This document shows, one piece after another, positions 31,700-42,889 of a stretch of 64,000 nucleotides of DNA (position 1 is the stretch's first letter; each line of letters begins with the position of its first letter). Made by a program: the position numbers and the translations under genes. Source of the DNA: Angiostrongylus vasorum (taxonomy: Eukaryota > Nematoda > Chromadorea > Rhabditida > Metastrongylidae); assembly GCA_018806985.1 (NCBI GenBank), contig JADANN010000273.1, forward strand, positions 124,001 through 188,000, given 5' to 3'. Under the pieces are notes generated by a model that worked only from the letters and a program-made list of their open reading frames with translations, was not told the DNA's origin and ran no database searches.

Positions 31700-32190
31700 G
31701 GAGGTATGGTTTACCTGTTCTTCTTCCAACATTTTTTTGTGGGTGTTTGATCACATGCTAACGTAGGATCTTTCTCTTTTTCCATGTGGGCATGACCTTC
31801 ATGCCCCTAGCGGGGTTGACCCATTGTTAGCGTTCTCCAGCACTCGTAACAATTCGTCTTCTACATTGTTATCCACTGAAAAGGCAGCAAAATTTCATAA
31901 CTGAATTTTAACATCTTAAGCAAACAGCTTCCAAATTAGTACTTTTAAGACGTATTTACATAAGCGGTGAAAAAATATCCTTGCGCTACAGTAACTGGTG
32001 TTCTATGCTGTTTTTTAATCATAAAAAATTGTTGCAAATTTAAACAGAGAAAAGAACCAGATTGTAATATTTACCAGTGATTTCGATTTCAGGCGGATCT
32101 GGTAAACAGTTCATTCTTCTCACTGCCACTTCGTAAGAAATGCTGCAAAATAATAGACAACTGTCAAAAATATGTTGGACATTTTGCTAT
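31700..32190. other. No feature seen
   Basis: No convincing frames or repeats. Confidence 0.45.
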
Positions 32191-32194
32191 TGTG

Positions 32195-32290
32195 TACCAC
32201 TTGTCACCTGTATCACTCGTTATCTCGCTAGTCACCAAGTAATTCCAGCGAGTGCTTATAAACTCTTCACTTTCGCCAGTACCGTACCAG
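32195..32290 (-). repeat. Orphan RTE 3' tail fragment
   Basis: TGTCACCTGTATCACTCG, then CCAGCGAGTGCTTATAAACT matches the 3' end of RTE copies A and B (TCACCTGTATCACCTG...CCAGCGGGTGCCAGTAAATC). It is a strongly 5'-truncated insertion. Confidence 0.55.
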
Positions 32291-32299
32291 AACCGCATA

Positions 32300-33140
32300 G
32301 TTCGATCGTTCGACAGACGCAAATAGTACCATATTTGTTGTACAAATCCTTTTATGCTTAGTGTATATTTTTACGCTACGGTGCTTATATTTAGCTTACT
32401 AGCCTGTCATATTGGATGTGAATACTATTTGTTCTAACCCCGTTAACCATCTCCCCATGTACAACGCAGTTATTTGATTGCAGAGTTTTGCCGGATTTGA
32501 TACAGAGGATACAATTATCATAAACGCAATCTCATCTGTATTTTGTATAGACTCGGCTAAATGTATTTTCATGGTGTAAAACCGATGAAGTGCAGATGAC
32601 ATCCCAGCTCATTGCATGCACTTGTTTTCCAAACGGAAACTGCACGATTGGTTTTGATCTGAGTCCAACACGTATTGCGAACAGGTGGGAAAAGCCACTT
32701 AACCTCGCGAGAAACCAGTTCGAGATCTCATGCTGGAAGAAGGTTCATGACCAACATCTCTAATGAAAAAAAATTGCGGACGTGGAAAGAGTTGATAGCA
32801 CTTGTTATCAAGCGTTTTAAATAAGCTTTTTCCCTATTTATCTCTCATCTCGTTAAAAGAAAAAAAATATGTGCTCACATTGGTCCATGATGCTGTAAAA
32901 TTGGCGTACTATGAAATGATATAAAATGACTATGGGTTGCTGTGAACTTGAATACTGAGACTGTTATTTGTATCGCATTTTTTATTAACTGTCACAACTG
33001 TTCTGCTTTTTCTCTCGCTCACCGCTGTTGAAACTACCGGTGTGGAAATGAACTTCGTACGCGCTGTGGCCTAGTTTGTTTTTTTCACCCTTTCCTATCT
33101 GCCCGATTTTCGCTTTCGATCACTATCGACTTGACATGAA
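32300..33140. other. No confident feature; possible weak warthog exon
   Basis: On the minus strand, after an AG at about 33,072, AYEVHFHTGS is encoded and would follow the Wart-domain exon in phase. Only the AYEV part resembles the family (which has YEV/YEI next). A 67-codon minus frame at 32,399-32,602 has no family. Nothing else is seen, and no Hog domain was found. Confidence 0.3.
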
Positions 33141-33288
33141 TATTCTTTAGACAAAAGTGAAACATCGTTCGACAGTGTCAACATTTATCGTACGAAACTT
33201 GAACTGTAGTGTCCCCCCCCATTGGTGGGGAACTCGAAGGTGGTAGCGTTCTGTCATCTTTAAGGGACAAAAAGACGAATGTACAAAC

Positions 33289-34160
33289 ATTTTGGGATCG
33301 TTGTAATCAACGACCTTCCGGATGTTAGCAATGACATCGAAGGAAATTTGGCGTCCGTCACGAACTACCTCGCCTCCAGTTACCGCCTCACCGGGTCTTA
33401 TTGGTGTTACTCCGACAATTTGTGAAAATCGTAGCCCTTCGAATGTACAGCACCGCAGTAACAACCTAAATATAGTCATCAGTGCAAATTTGCGAGTTAT
33501 TTAGGTCGAAAGCAATTTTAAAAAACCCGAAAGCGGTTGATGAACTCACGGTTGCCGAGGATGATCTATGTACTCGATGCCACCAATCCACTGGTTTTTT
33601 TCGAGAACAGGCCAATTGGTCAAAATCACCAGAACAATTCTATACAATTTAATGAAGACGTTATAGTACTGGAACATTAGGAAAATTTGCCGTTCTACAC
33701 AGAAAAAAAACGGTGAAAGCGCTGGGAATCGGTAGTTATAGGTATACGAGGTTCTGCAAAAGTTGCGGAGCCTTAAATGAGTAGAAGAAAAAATGATACA
33801 AGGTTGAGAAACGCACAGCTCGAAGCTTATTAGTTTGAAGGAATCCTTGACGCCCTTTTATCGCCTTCACGAAAGAAGCCGTCGACTTGTCCCGAGAGGT
33901 CAGTATTGAATACACTATCATCGAAATCATCTGCAGGTTGGGCAACACATGAGGGCTGCGCGCAGCCAAGTACTGGCACTCCTGCAATTACAGTTAGCAT
34001 TCGATGAAAAATTATTAATTAGTCGTTTCTGATATAACAAACGAGGTGATAAAAAATAATGAATGGAACAAACCAGAAGGTAACACCTCCACGCTGAATG
34101 GTACTCCACTTTTGCCACAAAACGAAGCACTTGTGTATGCAGCGATCACAATAATACCCC
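33289..34160 (-). pseudogene. Warthog-like hedgehog-related gene, Wart domain, probably damaged
   Basis: Minus-strand exons spell a nematode Warthog (WRT) N-terminal Wart domain, a secreted hedgehog-related module. About 34,074-34,155 gives a signal-peptide-like IIVIAAYTSA, then SFCGKSGVPFSVEVLPSG. A 92-base intron (GTTTGT...TTGCAG) joins it in phase to 33,981, giving VPVLGCAQPSCV, NTDLSGQVDGFFREGD and then a stop at 33,830. The next block, about 33,550-33,600, reads QWIGGIEYIDHPRQP and splices in phase (ACC|GTGAGT...TATTTAG) to 33,465-33,289: LLLRCCTFEGLRFSQIVGVT, GEAVTGGEVVRDGRQISFDV and IANIRKVV. No start codon is in frame with the signal peptide, exon 2 has no good donor before its stop, and the C-terminal Hog (self-splicing) domain was not found. 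Family identity is firm; integrity is doubtful. Confidence 0.8.
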
Positions 34161-34169
34161 CATAGGGGC

Positions 34170-35190
34170 ATCATCTGAATTTTAGTTCTAATATCTAGGA
34201 AAAGAGGTCGACATTGTTTGGCACAACCTGTTTCATCTACTGTTGTAATTAGTGATCAAAGCGTCAAAGGAGAAGCGACCTATGATCAAAGAAAGCTTAT
34301 TCCTTTATTGTGAGTTAAGGCTAAGTTCACCATACCAATTTAGCCAACTTCACAACACACAATCGTTGAAGCAGGGTGGAAGCCAAACATAGGAATTTCT
34401 AATTTTACTCTTAAAAGGTGCACTGATGAAACGGAGGGATTATAGTGTTCTGTTCTCCATATTTCACCAGTTGCTTTAAAGCCAGGACAACTTTGAAGAC
34501 AACTGTGTGGGATATGAAAGCGAGGTGTTAGGAGCACTAAAACTATGCTGATTTAAATTCTTTAAAGGTTTGGTAATACTACATGAACTGTAAGAGCGAT
34601 GATGAGAAAGGTGGGTAGAAAAATTATACAATAGAAAGAAATAAGCGAAAGAACTGAATAGATATTAGTTCGGTGGAGTAGACGAGTGGCGGGAAAGGAT
34701 AGGATCTCGTTCTAGGCCGCGCCCTTCAGCACGAGGAATCTTGCGCGTCTGCAGTGAGTAGCATCGATAACCTGATTAGAATAGAGAGAAATCTCGGAGT
34801 GACGTGAAAAAGTTGAAATCTCGCTATTCACCGAAAATTTGCGCTACGGCTTTTTGACCCCATTCATTAAATAGTACGTTAAACTGTTCTCTGCTAGTGC
34901 GTTTGATTTGAATAGACGTTGTTCTCGGCTAGTCATCCTCTCTGAATCAATGCTTTGATGTGTAAATATAGCAAAAAAAATGGCCGTTATAAAATGCATG
35001 TTCAAAAAGACAATCTTTGCAGGTGTGCTATACTGGAATTTTAGAGAACATTCTACATAAAATGAAAGATATTCGTTACCATATCACCCATGGCCTCATT
35101 AAGCTATCTAGTACTTGCTAAATATGGCTTCCTGACAGCCATGTCATAGACTTGCTTCACAGCTTCCTAGAAAACGATCTATAATATATT
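34170..35190. other. No confident feature
   Basis: A minus frame at 34,340-34,537 follows a CCCACACAG acceptor and reads LQSCPGFKATGEIWRTEHYN. It has no family, and was not joined to the warthog exons. Confidence 0.35.
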
Positions 35191-35203
35191 TGTATGCAAG
35201 TAC

Positions 35204-35434
35204 CTAGATGTCTGTAAAGATGCTGAGCGAAAAAAGAAGTACACCACTTGTAATGGACTCTACTAATTTCACACACTTTATGAGCTTTGGCATCTGTTGT
35301 GAAATCATTCGCGCTATCCTCTCCTGAGCCTTCCCGCCCACTTCTCTTTTGAATGGCTGAAAGTCGGTTAATCTCAGATGCAGTATCCGTAGTTTTGTAT
35401 CATTGATATACTGAAGTTGTTCTTTAACACTCAA
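35204..35434 (-). CDS. Weak candidate exon, unknown
   Basis: After a TTATCCACAG acceptor the minus strand is open for about 76 codons with natural-looking composition (KEQLQYINDTKLRILHLRLT, then PFKREVGGKAQERIARMI). No donor with a good consensus precedes the stop, and no family is recognised. It lies beside repeat D copy 2 and could belong to that unit. Confidence 0.25.
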   Translation of the reverse strand: MSVKEQLQYINDTKLRILHLRLTDFQPFKREVGGKAQERIARMISQQMPKLIKCVKLVESITSGVLLFSLSIFTDI

Positions 35435-35479
35435 TGCCTCTGATGCACTGTGGATAACGCATGTACGACGGCAACAAGC

Positions 35480-35875
35480 TGGTTATGGTTAAGCATTCCG
35501 CATTGCACCCAATGCATTCCTTTTCAGGAATGTGTGTTACTGCAAACAGCTTTTTTGTGCTGTGCCTTAGATACTCATCTAACAGCTTGTCCAATACGAT
35601 GTTATATCAGGGGCAGCTCGTGAAAAGAGTAGGCCGTGAAATGCTTTTCTCTCCACATAATGACTTGCAAAAACCATTTTTCGCAAGAATATATTTTGCA
35701 GTTTATTGCTATTGAAGAGAGCATGTACCGCAAAGATTGTCGGCGGTGAAGAAAGGTATATATGTTCCCTTTGTTACAGTTGAACTCTGAGACGCCATGC
35801 CTAGGGATAGCTTTTCACCATGATAAGATGATAAATCACGGAGGACAGATGTCCAGAATGACTCGAAGTTCCTGT
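35480..35875 (-). repeat. Dispersed repeat D, copy 2
   Basis: The plus strand shares AGCTTGTCC, then ATATCAGG, GGCGGTGAAGA and GATAAATCACGGAGGA with the copies at 54.85 and 27.5 kb. On the minus strand one frame reads DKLLDEYLRHSTKKLFAVT and EKECIGCNAECLT, extending the coding-like region. Confidence 0.5.
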
Positions 35876-35879
35876 ATCC

Positions 35880-36204
35880 TCAGGCAGCAACAGTACATTG
35901 TTAACTGGTTTATGTTGTTGTGGTTGTAATATTTAATCATACATATTTCCTTAATCGGATTTTAACAACAACAGAAAACAGTAAGTATCAACAGACAGCA
36001 GGCGACAATAACAAGTAACAACATTTTTACCATTGAACATTTCTCTTCACTACAGCCTGTCTAACTATTCGTTCAGGGCACTACATTACTTTCAAGATTT
36101 TGGAAATACTGTATGGATTAAGCATTTGCAGCACATGTTCAGTAGCACCGTCTCCGTCAAATTTTCGAAATGGAGCTGAAATTTAAGCAGGCAAGTGCAT
36201 TTCT
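35880..36204. other. No feature seen
   Basis: A TGTTGTTGTGGTTGTAAT-type stretch and AT-rich spacer. Confidence 0.45.
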
Positions 36205-36395
36205 TCAACTTTGATCTTATTTAGATTTATTTTATTTTATTTTTATTTTTTGTTTTTATTTATTTTTTATTTTATCGTTGTTATTTTATTTATTATTATT
36301 ATTTTATTTGTTATTATTATTTTATTTATTTATTATTTTATTATTATTATTTATTTTATTTACTTTTATTCTTTTTTGGATTTATTTATTTTTTT
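36205..36395. repeat. T/A-rich simple repeat
   Basis: Irregular TTTTATT and TTATTATT units for about 190 bases. Plus-strand frames here (Phe/Ile/Leu-rich) are artefacts of this composition. Confidence 0.9.
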
Positions 36396-36489
36396 CAAAA
36401 AGAATTTTTGGCAAATGTCTCAACGTCTTCGCCTTTCTCAGAAGAAATTCTTTGAAAAACAAGTTATTATCAGTTGATAATCGTATCAA

Positions 36490-36700
36490 CAATAAACGTC
36501 CTGTATAAAAAGGCGCTGCCGGGTGAGGATGCCTCGTTCGAGCGGTGCTGTCCTGCAGAATATCAGACTCGATTCGACGACGAAGACACCACATCGAGAG
36601 TGCGAACGAGTGCGGACCATAGCCTCGGATCATCGGCTCTGAGGAAGACGAAGAAGTCAAAATGTTAGCCTAGTAAATCTTTTTATCAACCTCTTGTTAG
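36490..36700 (+). repeat. Repeat E, copy 2, with hammerhead-like core
   Basis: GATTCGACGACGAAGACACC links it to 10.6 kb. At 36,639-36,666 it has CTGAGGA, an extra A, stem GAC/GTC, AAAA, TGTT, flanked by GGCT and AGCC. The stem II pairs differ from the other families but still match each other. GAAA and the GUC site are degraded. Confidence 0.55.
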
Positions 36701-36704
36701 CTTA

Positions 36705-37525
36705 ATAACTGAAGAAGGTATTGATTATTAACACTGAGGTTAAATGACGGGCAGTTTGAAAGATAATCACCAGAAATCTTCGCCCACCTGGTCCGATGTA
36801 TTGCCTTCACCCTCTTCATTGGGAGCTAGCAAACACATCTCAACCTGCTCAGTGTTTTCATTTACTTCCTACTCATCTTCGCTGACAAGTCTATATATGG
36901 TGGAGATCAATTCGTCTTCTGCTGACGCTTCATGTCTTCTCTGAGCGTGGTGTGGTGAATGAACAATTTGTGGTTATGATAAGGAAATTCCGAAAAAAAA
37001 AGAAAGCTGGAACAGCTCCAATATTGTTTGGAAATCTTCCCCCGAATAATTTTTGATTTTTGAGCGGAGTTCTTCTAAAGTTTTGAAGTAGTGATGTCAA
37101 AATGTACACGAAGCCGATCGGTAGCGTTGCTTACTATGGAAAGTAACGAACGCAGTGATGGGCTACTGGAAACAGATTTTCAAGAAGTGTGACAAAAAGG
37201 TGTGAATTGAATGGTCATCGTCAGGTCACTGAAGCACAGAACTTCGATATATTGGCATATCCAAAAGTATTCCACAATCAAAGCGATTTTAAGAATAAAA
37301 ATCATTTCGACAACAGAGGACAAAATTATGAGATGACTCTTAAATTAGTTTAGAACTGAAATAATATCTGTGAACCTCAAGTTTATAGTATTCGACTACT
37401 CGAAGAAGAAAGCTACCATCGAAGAAAAGACCATGATGAGATAGAGTTAATTTATAGTTCAGAGTCATGACACGTAAGCCTCAAAAAACGATACTCTGCT
37501 AATAATCACGTAGTAACAGTAGCTT
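36705..37525. other. No feature seen
   Basis: A 66-codon plus frame at 36,744 has a Ser/Thr-rich sequence without a family; otherwise AT-rich spacer. Confidence 0.45.
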
Positions 37526-37529
37526 TAAC

Positions 37530-37765
37530 AAGTACCAGGATCCACCACCATCCTGATATCGAACTAGTCGCATGTCGGCAAATCTCCCTCTGATCCACAA
37601 GGGCGGCGACCGCCTGTGGTAGTGATGACCTGGGGGCAGACTTTGGCTTGGCTCACCTTGAGACCCCAGAGAAACAATGGTTAAGCCACCAAAACTCCGA
37701 AGTAATGGAAAGTATGCTGGCCAGCACAACCAGTGAAGACGGTTCGTCAAGTATCGTAGTATTTA
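37530..37765 (+). repeat. Dispersed repeat GR1
   Basis: CCAGGATCCACCACCATCCT, GATCCACAAGGGCGGCGAC and GACCTGGGGGCAGACTTTGG recur at 39.0, 42.0 (inverted), 55.6 and 63.2 kb. The 3' end reads GTGAAGACGG then TCAAGTATC, a short-repeat tail as in LINE or SINE copies. Confidence 0.75.
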
Positions 37766-37769
37766 TTGC

Positions 37770-38330
37770 ATTGGTTCCACAGGTAACGAAACTCATTTGA
37801 ATATTATTACCTTAAAACCGAAAAACCCAGCTAAACGAAAAATTGGTAGAAGCCCTAGCACATTCACCGCTTGACTGCTGCGTTATCGCTTTCGTAACGT
37901 CTTCCCTGTCTGAAATTTCGAAAAATCTTTGTCATGAAGTTCCTTATCCGTCACTACAAGAAGTCATCAAACCGCGCCTACCGAAAAAAACTTGCTGCTT
38001 CCCGCTGGAAATGTCGAACTCCTTCTCAGCACACGTGATCCGGTTGCATGATGAAATACATGATATTCCTACACCCAGGAACACCCCTGCCCAAAATAAC
38101 TGTGAAAAAAAGTTTAACGTTGGTCGGAACTGAATATGTATATGTGTAGATGTAAACTTTGCTTAAGACATGTAATTTACAAAGGGAGAAAGGGATTGCA
38201 CGTTTCAATTATGGGAGGAATGAAATATAAAATATAGCCGTATTTACTGTCCCTTCTGGAAAACAACGATTTCTTAAGCCGACAAACTTATTCGTTCAAT
38301 CATTTATTGAATCAATTACTCATTTACTTA
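37770..38330. other. No feature seen
   Basis: A 96-codon plus frame (37,843) overlaps nothing conserved; AT-rich elsewhere. Confidence 0.4.
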
Positions 38331-38334
38331 ACAT

Positions 38335-38471
38335 TTATTCATCGATGAGTGATTTTATTTGCCACACGTGCCCATGGTTGCATTCCACACAGGTGTACAA
38401 CGTCCTTGACCATTTGATGGCGATGAAGTGCATGTGCCCAGAAATAGGAGAACAGGTTTCACCAGAGTAAC
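38335..38471 (-). CDS. Candidate last exon of an unknown Cys-containing protein
   Basis: After a TAGACTTTAG acceptor the minus strand reads YSGETCSPISGHMHFIAIKW, then RTLYTCVECNHGHVWQIKSL, IDE and TAA. The Cys/Trp/Tyr spacing (C...YTC..C..GHVW) resembles a small secreted domain such as fibronectin type I, but the family could not be fixed. An upstream open stretch ending GLSYIYNED precedes a GTACC donor, but the phases do not agree, so the joint is unresolved. Confidence 0.4.
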
Positions 38472-38609
38472 CTAAAGTCTATGATTAAAAAGTGAAAGAG
38501 CGTCTGAATAAGATAAGGTACTTATCTTCATTGTATATATAGCTCAATCCTTCCGACCGATTCACACAGCTTCCATGAATAAATAGTTTATTCTTAAAAA
38601 ACAAAGCTA

Positions 38610-38893
38610 AAAGCTTTCGGCATTGATCAATCCCTGAGGGATGCGCCATGCATTCCACTTCATTAAGCGTCGTTTAGAGGTGACTGAATGCATATCTGGC
38701 CTTTACAATGAATCGCGGTGGCATGGCCTACCGATACATCTAGTCAGTGCTGCTATCCTACCAGACAGGTCTGGTACCAATTTGCCGACCCCGGAGGGAT
38801 GGAAGGATGGAAGGCTTGGTGAGCCATCTGCGCGGAGACCGATTCCACGTGTGTGTTGCAGGGCGCCTCCGAACGCTGCGCTACATGGGCCAT
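38610..38893 (-). repeat. SINE-A copy, near full length
   Basis: The plus strand starts GATCAATCCCTGAGGGATGC, includes GACAGGTCTGGTACCAATTT and GACCCCGGAGGGATGGAAGG, and ends CGCCTCCGAACGCTGCGCTA, the reverse of the tRNA-like head. Confidence 0.8.
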
Positions 38894-39014
38894 TTTGATT
38901 TAATCTTACATGGATCTACTTCCTCCTCATAAAACTCACCAAAAAAATCTAACCATATCAAAAACATTTTGCTTTTTTAATGGTTATAAGGAATGACATT
39001 AAAAACTCTGTATT

Positions 39015-39130
39015 AATCTCCCTCTGATCCACAAGGTTTGCGACTGCCCCGTGGTGGTGAAGACCTGGGGCAGACTTTTGGCCAGGCTGACCTCGGGATT
39101 CCAGGGAACCACAATAGCTAGGACAGGACA
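39015..39130 (+). repeat. GR1 fragment
   Basis: AATCTCCCTCTGATCCACAA, then GACCTGGGGCAGAC and GGATTCCAGGGAACCACAAT. It is cut exactly where RTE copy C begins. Confidence 0.7.
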
Positions 39131-39131
39131 G

Positions 39132-41154
39132 TGCTGTTGTTTTGTGATTTCTTACATTAGGAAGTACTAATCCACGGATCTCCCTCAAATGAGGAATCTC
39201 CAGCCGCTTAGTCGCGAGGCTACGTGGTACGTCACCAGGTGGCGGATAGGGGGTTGATCGCGGACCAAAAGCGACCTTTGCTTCCCTGAGACGCAGGTGG
39301 ACCCAGGGGATGGACTCCCTGTTTCTGCTGCGCCGATTTAGCACATACTTTCTGCATTTACAGGGCGTATTATTGTACGTGTGTGTGGGTGCGTCCCAGT
39401 TTATGCAGATTGTATTCTACGAGTCAATTCGGCCCAAAAGCCTGCAATGAAGTGACAGGGAAGTATATGGGAGGCGGTTAGGGAGTCGCCTCCAACAAAT
39501 AAACTCCATGTCCACTCTGGAAGAGCCTGGCAAGCTACCCGTGAGTATACACAGCCCCCACGTTCAGAGCCCAGCAAGCTATACGTGGGTATCAAAAATG
39601 CTAAACACAGTACGGGCCTCATTCCCGTGACCCCGAAAAGAGCCCCCAATTTCGCAGCGTTGGGTAGGACGAGTACGGAGAGGCTGCTAAAATCTCAGGG
39701 GCCAATGGAAGTTGCCTGGATTTCAAAGAACTATGGTGACGATCTGTACCAACAATGCACGTACACTTGCGTCCGAGTCCTCGATAGAAGACTTGCTCAT
39801 GCAAGCAAGAAGGATGAGAGTACGACGTCATTGACATGGCCGAGATGAAGAAGACGCCAGCCTTTCAGCGCCGTCTACGACACTGGAGAAGAACTGTTCC
39901 TCGGAACATTCGACAGTAGAGGAGTCGGCGGCGTCGGCGTTTTCATCAACACGAGTTTGTCCATAAACATCGATTCATTCGAACAACTAACAATCCGAAT
40001 CAGACGTTTACGATTGAAGAGATGTGGATCGGTAGCGGCTTCCACAATCTTCATCATTTACGTGGCTGACATCAAACTATGACGAAGAAGAAGTCGAATC
40101 CTTAAATGCAGATTTGGAGAAGTTCAACAAAGAACACCATACAATTTTCAAGGTTCTCATTGGAGATTTTTAACTCTAAGATAAGACTCAGAAAAACATC
40201 TAAAGAGCGCCATATTGCAACCCACGTATTAGAATGAAACGTGCAACGTGAGGTGGCTGCTCGAGCTTACTATGACGAGCAAGATCTTTCATTGTAATTT
40301 GCAATTCCAGAAGCCTCACTCTAAACGCTGGACGTGTGTGTCTCCCTATGGAGAATTTCATAACGAAATAAACCACACAGTACCAAATCAAAAGTTTTGC
40401 CTAACCGATGTCGCTGTTGTCCCAAAATTGTAAGTAGGATCAATCCATGGCTTTTTCGTGGATGAATCCACCCCTCTCGGACAGGAGAAAAACCTTTAGT
40501 TAAAAAAACGAGGTCCCGAAATCGCCATAAACTAGGATTTAGTTAAATCATTAGTCGGCCCGATAACATCGACGACGAATACGATCGGTTCATTCAACAT
40601 CTTCACGTTAGCGCTACGAAAGCTGAGAGTTTGAAAGTCACCAAGAGACGTGTCTCCAGAAACACTTGAGCTGATACGCCAGCGTGGAATCGCACGAGTT
40701 ATGAGCAACTGGCCCACGTCTAGACTTGCAAAACAACGCAGACAAATGACAAAAAAAGATCTTAAAGAGTGAAGAGTAACAATTGTGATCAAAGTTGAGA
40801 AGACTGGGGAAATCATTCGGGAAACCCACCAAGAAAGCCAATTACAATACCACGACGATCACACTTTGTCGCCCCCACTCACCATTACTTTTGGAACACC
40901 TTGTTATTGTTCAAGAAATGTGACGTTCACGGTATCGGGAATTATCACTTAATTTGCTTGTTGTCTGTCCTCTACAAAAACTTCATTCAAGCCGTCCTAA
41001 AGTAGATTGGCGGAACACTGGACTAAGGACAGCCATGTGTGTAACAAGAGTACAATAAGCTGCTCTGTATCGCTTTCGTCGATTTGACGAAAGCTTAGAA
41101 CTCAGTTCAGATAGAAGCAGTCATGAAAGCGCTACGCAGTTAGGGACGGCTCTG

Positions 41155-41224
<70 letters not shown>

Positions 41225-41890
41225 GTATATATATATGTATATATATGTATATATATACATATATATATATATGCAAATAGATCCTTGGTGAGCTATATAA
41301 AACTTTCACAACCAAGTATAGAGGTCCCTAACATCGACGTAAAAAGAGTTCTTGGGAAGGTGAAGTCATCTGGCGAAATTTATTTACCGCCCCTTTCGAA
41401 AACGTTATGTGAACACTAGAATGCACCAAACGTAAGTGAAAACCGTAGATTGGGAATTACTCCGTCTTCACTTTGCTCATGACATCGTTCTTACAAAGTT
41501 TGTCTTAGCTAGGAGGGACGAAATGCTCGCTGGGTTTGATAAAGCCTGTGGAAAGATCGGTCTTTGACTAAGTCTCGCAAAAACGATGTTTATGAGAAAC
41601 GGATTGGTTACGTATGCCCCATTCACGCTCAAATGAATGAATATCTCAGTTTGCTCGAGCTATGTCTATATATGTATTGGAAATCAACGTGACCATCGAC
41701 TTAACTCTAAAGTGAAGCAGAAGGAAGTGAGCGGTTTAGGGAGCTTTCAAGGACATCGAGGATGTGGTAAGGAAAGCAATGATCGCTTAACTCCGTCTCC
41801 ACTTTTTCGACTTCATGGTTCCTTCTACATTAATGTGTGGGTCAGAAACCTGGCAGCCACATACTTACTTGGATAGCCCGTCTTCACGGA
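39132..41890 (+). mobile_element. RTE-clade LINE, copy C, decayed
   Basis: The 5' leader (39,132-39,580) is the reverse complement of the leader of copy A. The ORF start region reads MGIKNAKHSTGLIPVTPK at 39,585. Later pieces are FLGTFDSRGVGGVGVFINTS (39,898), FQKPHSKRWTCVSPYGEFHN (40,306) and the SETWQPH-like C-terminus near 41,840. Frameshifts and deletions are frequent, and a (TA)n tract interrupts the RT at 41,155. The 3' tail is missing, where an inverted GR1 copy begins. It is much older than copies A and B. Confidence 0.8.
41155..41273. repeat. (TA)n microsatellite with TG interruptions
   Basis: About 60 TA-type units, with scattered GTATAT steps, inside the RT region of RTE copy C, replacing the bases expected between the GVPT and KIL codons. 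Confidence 0.95.
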
Positions 41891-41934
41891 TTGCACGTGC
41901 CCTTAAAAAAATGAATTTTTTCGAATTTTTTGCT

Positions 41935-42230
41935 GGTTTTAGGCACTGTGGTTCCCTGGAGTCTCGACGTCAGCCTAACCAGATTCTGCCCCAGGTCGTC
42001 ACCCCACTAGCTATTGCCGCCCTTGTGGATCGAACAAGATTTTCCACCATGCAACTTGTTTGATACTAGGACGGTGGTGGATCCTGGTATTGGTTTACTC
42101 TTAGCTGGGCTACCTAATGAAAACGCCAGACTCCTTCTGAGCTTGGGAGGCCTTGCTGGATGGATGAATTCCCCCCGCTGTAGATTGTAGCCCGATACCT
42201 AGAAGCACATCCCTGCCACGATGAAACGGT
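41935..42230 (-). repeat. GR1 copy, inverted
   Basis: GGCACTGTGGTTCCCTGGAG, CGCCCTTGTGGATCG, GGTGGTGGATCCTGGTATTG and GCCAGACTCCTTCTGAGCTT are the reverse complement of GR1 at 55.5-55.8 kb. Confidence 0.75.
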
Positions 42231-42239
42231 AAACCGTTA

Positions 42240-42600
42240 GGAGGATCGCTTCACAAGCAAGATGAAAAGTAGCTTCGCGTTATAGAACCCTCATTCGATG
42301 AACTATGCAAGTTGCATCTCGTGTCATGCAAATGAGAGGGGAGGATCTGATGTTCCCACTTTCGTCAACGATCAAAAATCGAAGATATCTTTCCACGCTC
42401 GCAAATTGTTTAACATAAGGTGGACCGAGGACGACTGATGACGCAAGCGATATTTGTTTTGAGCTCAACTATTTAAATCAAGGTGCACGCTGGATACGGA
42501 AAGAATGCATTTTGCAGTTTAACCTATTGTAGTGCCCTAGAATATTTCGTTACTAAGACTTTGCTTTCGCGATTTTAGACGAAACACTTATTTTGTGGTT
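42240..42600. other. No confident feature
   Basis: A 62-codon minus frame (42,280-42,468) shows natural composition but no family. Confidence 0.35.
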
Positions 42601-42603
42601 ACA

Positions 42604-42723
42604 GAATGTACCGGCCATTCCGTCATTCAGAGACGACCACGGCAATGTCGAATATGTAAAGAAGAGCCAATCTACAAATGCTCCCAAGAGTGTTACATAG
42701 AATATATCGTTTGCGACTTATCC
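42604..42723 (+). pseudogene. Possible transposase C-terminal zinc finger
   Basis: The plus strand reads TECTGHSVIQRRPRQCRICK, then EEPIYKCSQECYIEYI. A basic stretch followed by RQCRIC and YKC...CYIEY resembles the shortened cysteine-rich tail of piggyBac-type transposases (R.RC..C....Y.C...C...Y). Only this tail is present, so the call is tentative. Confidence 0.3.
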
Positions 42724-42889
42724 ATGTCCACTACGATGTTTATTTTTTGTGTTTTCTTTGCAGAACAGTTTAAATTGCATCAATTTCATCAATCTGTATG
42801 CGTGCAGGAAATAAGAAAAACATGAAATAAGGTGTTAGGCTAATTCAAACCTAGCATTAAACTCCAGGGGCGGTAAATAAAAGGATAAA

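Noticed and set aside
34073..34161. Alternative reading of warthog exon 1 beginning MMPLWGYY with donor GGAG|GTGTTACC
   Set aside because: It also joins in phase, but lacks the signal peptide and the CG...PFS.EV.PSG start expected of the Wart domain, which the other frame has.
36211..36508. Phe/Ile/Leu-rich plus-strand ORFs resembling membrane proteins
   Set aside because: They are produced by the T/A-rich simple repeat.
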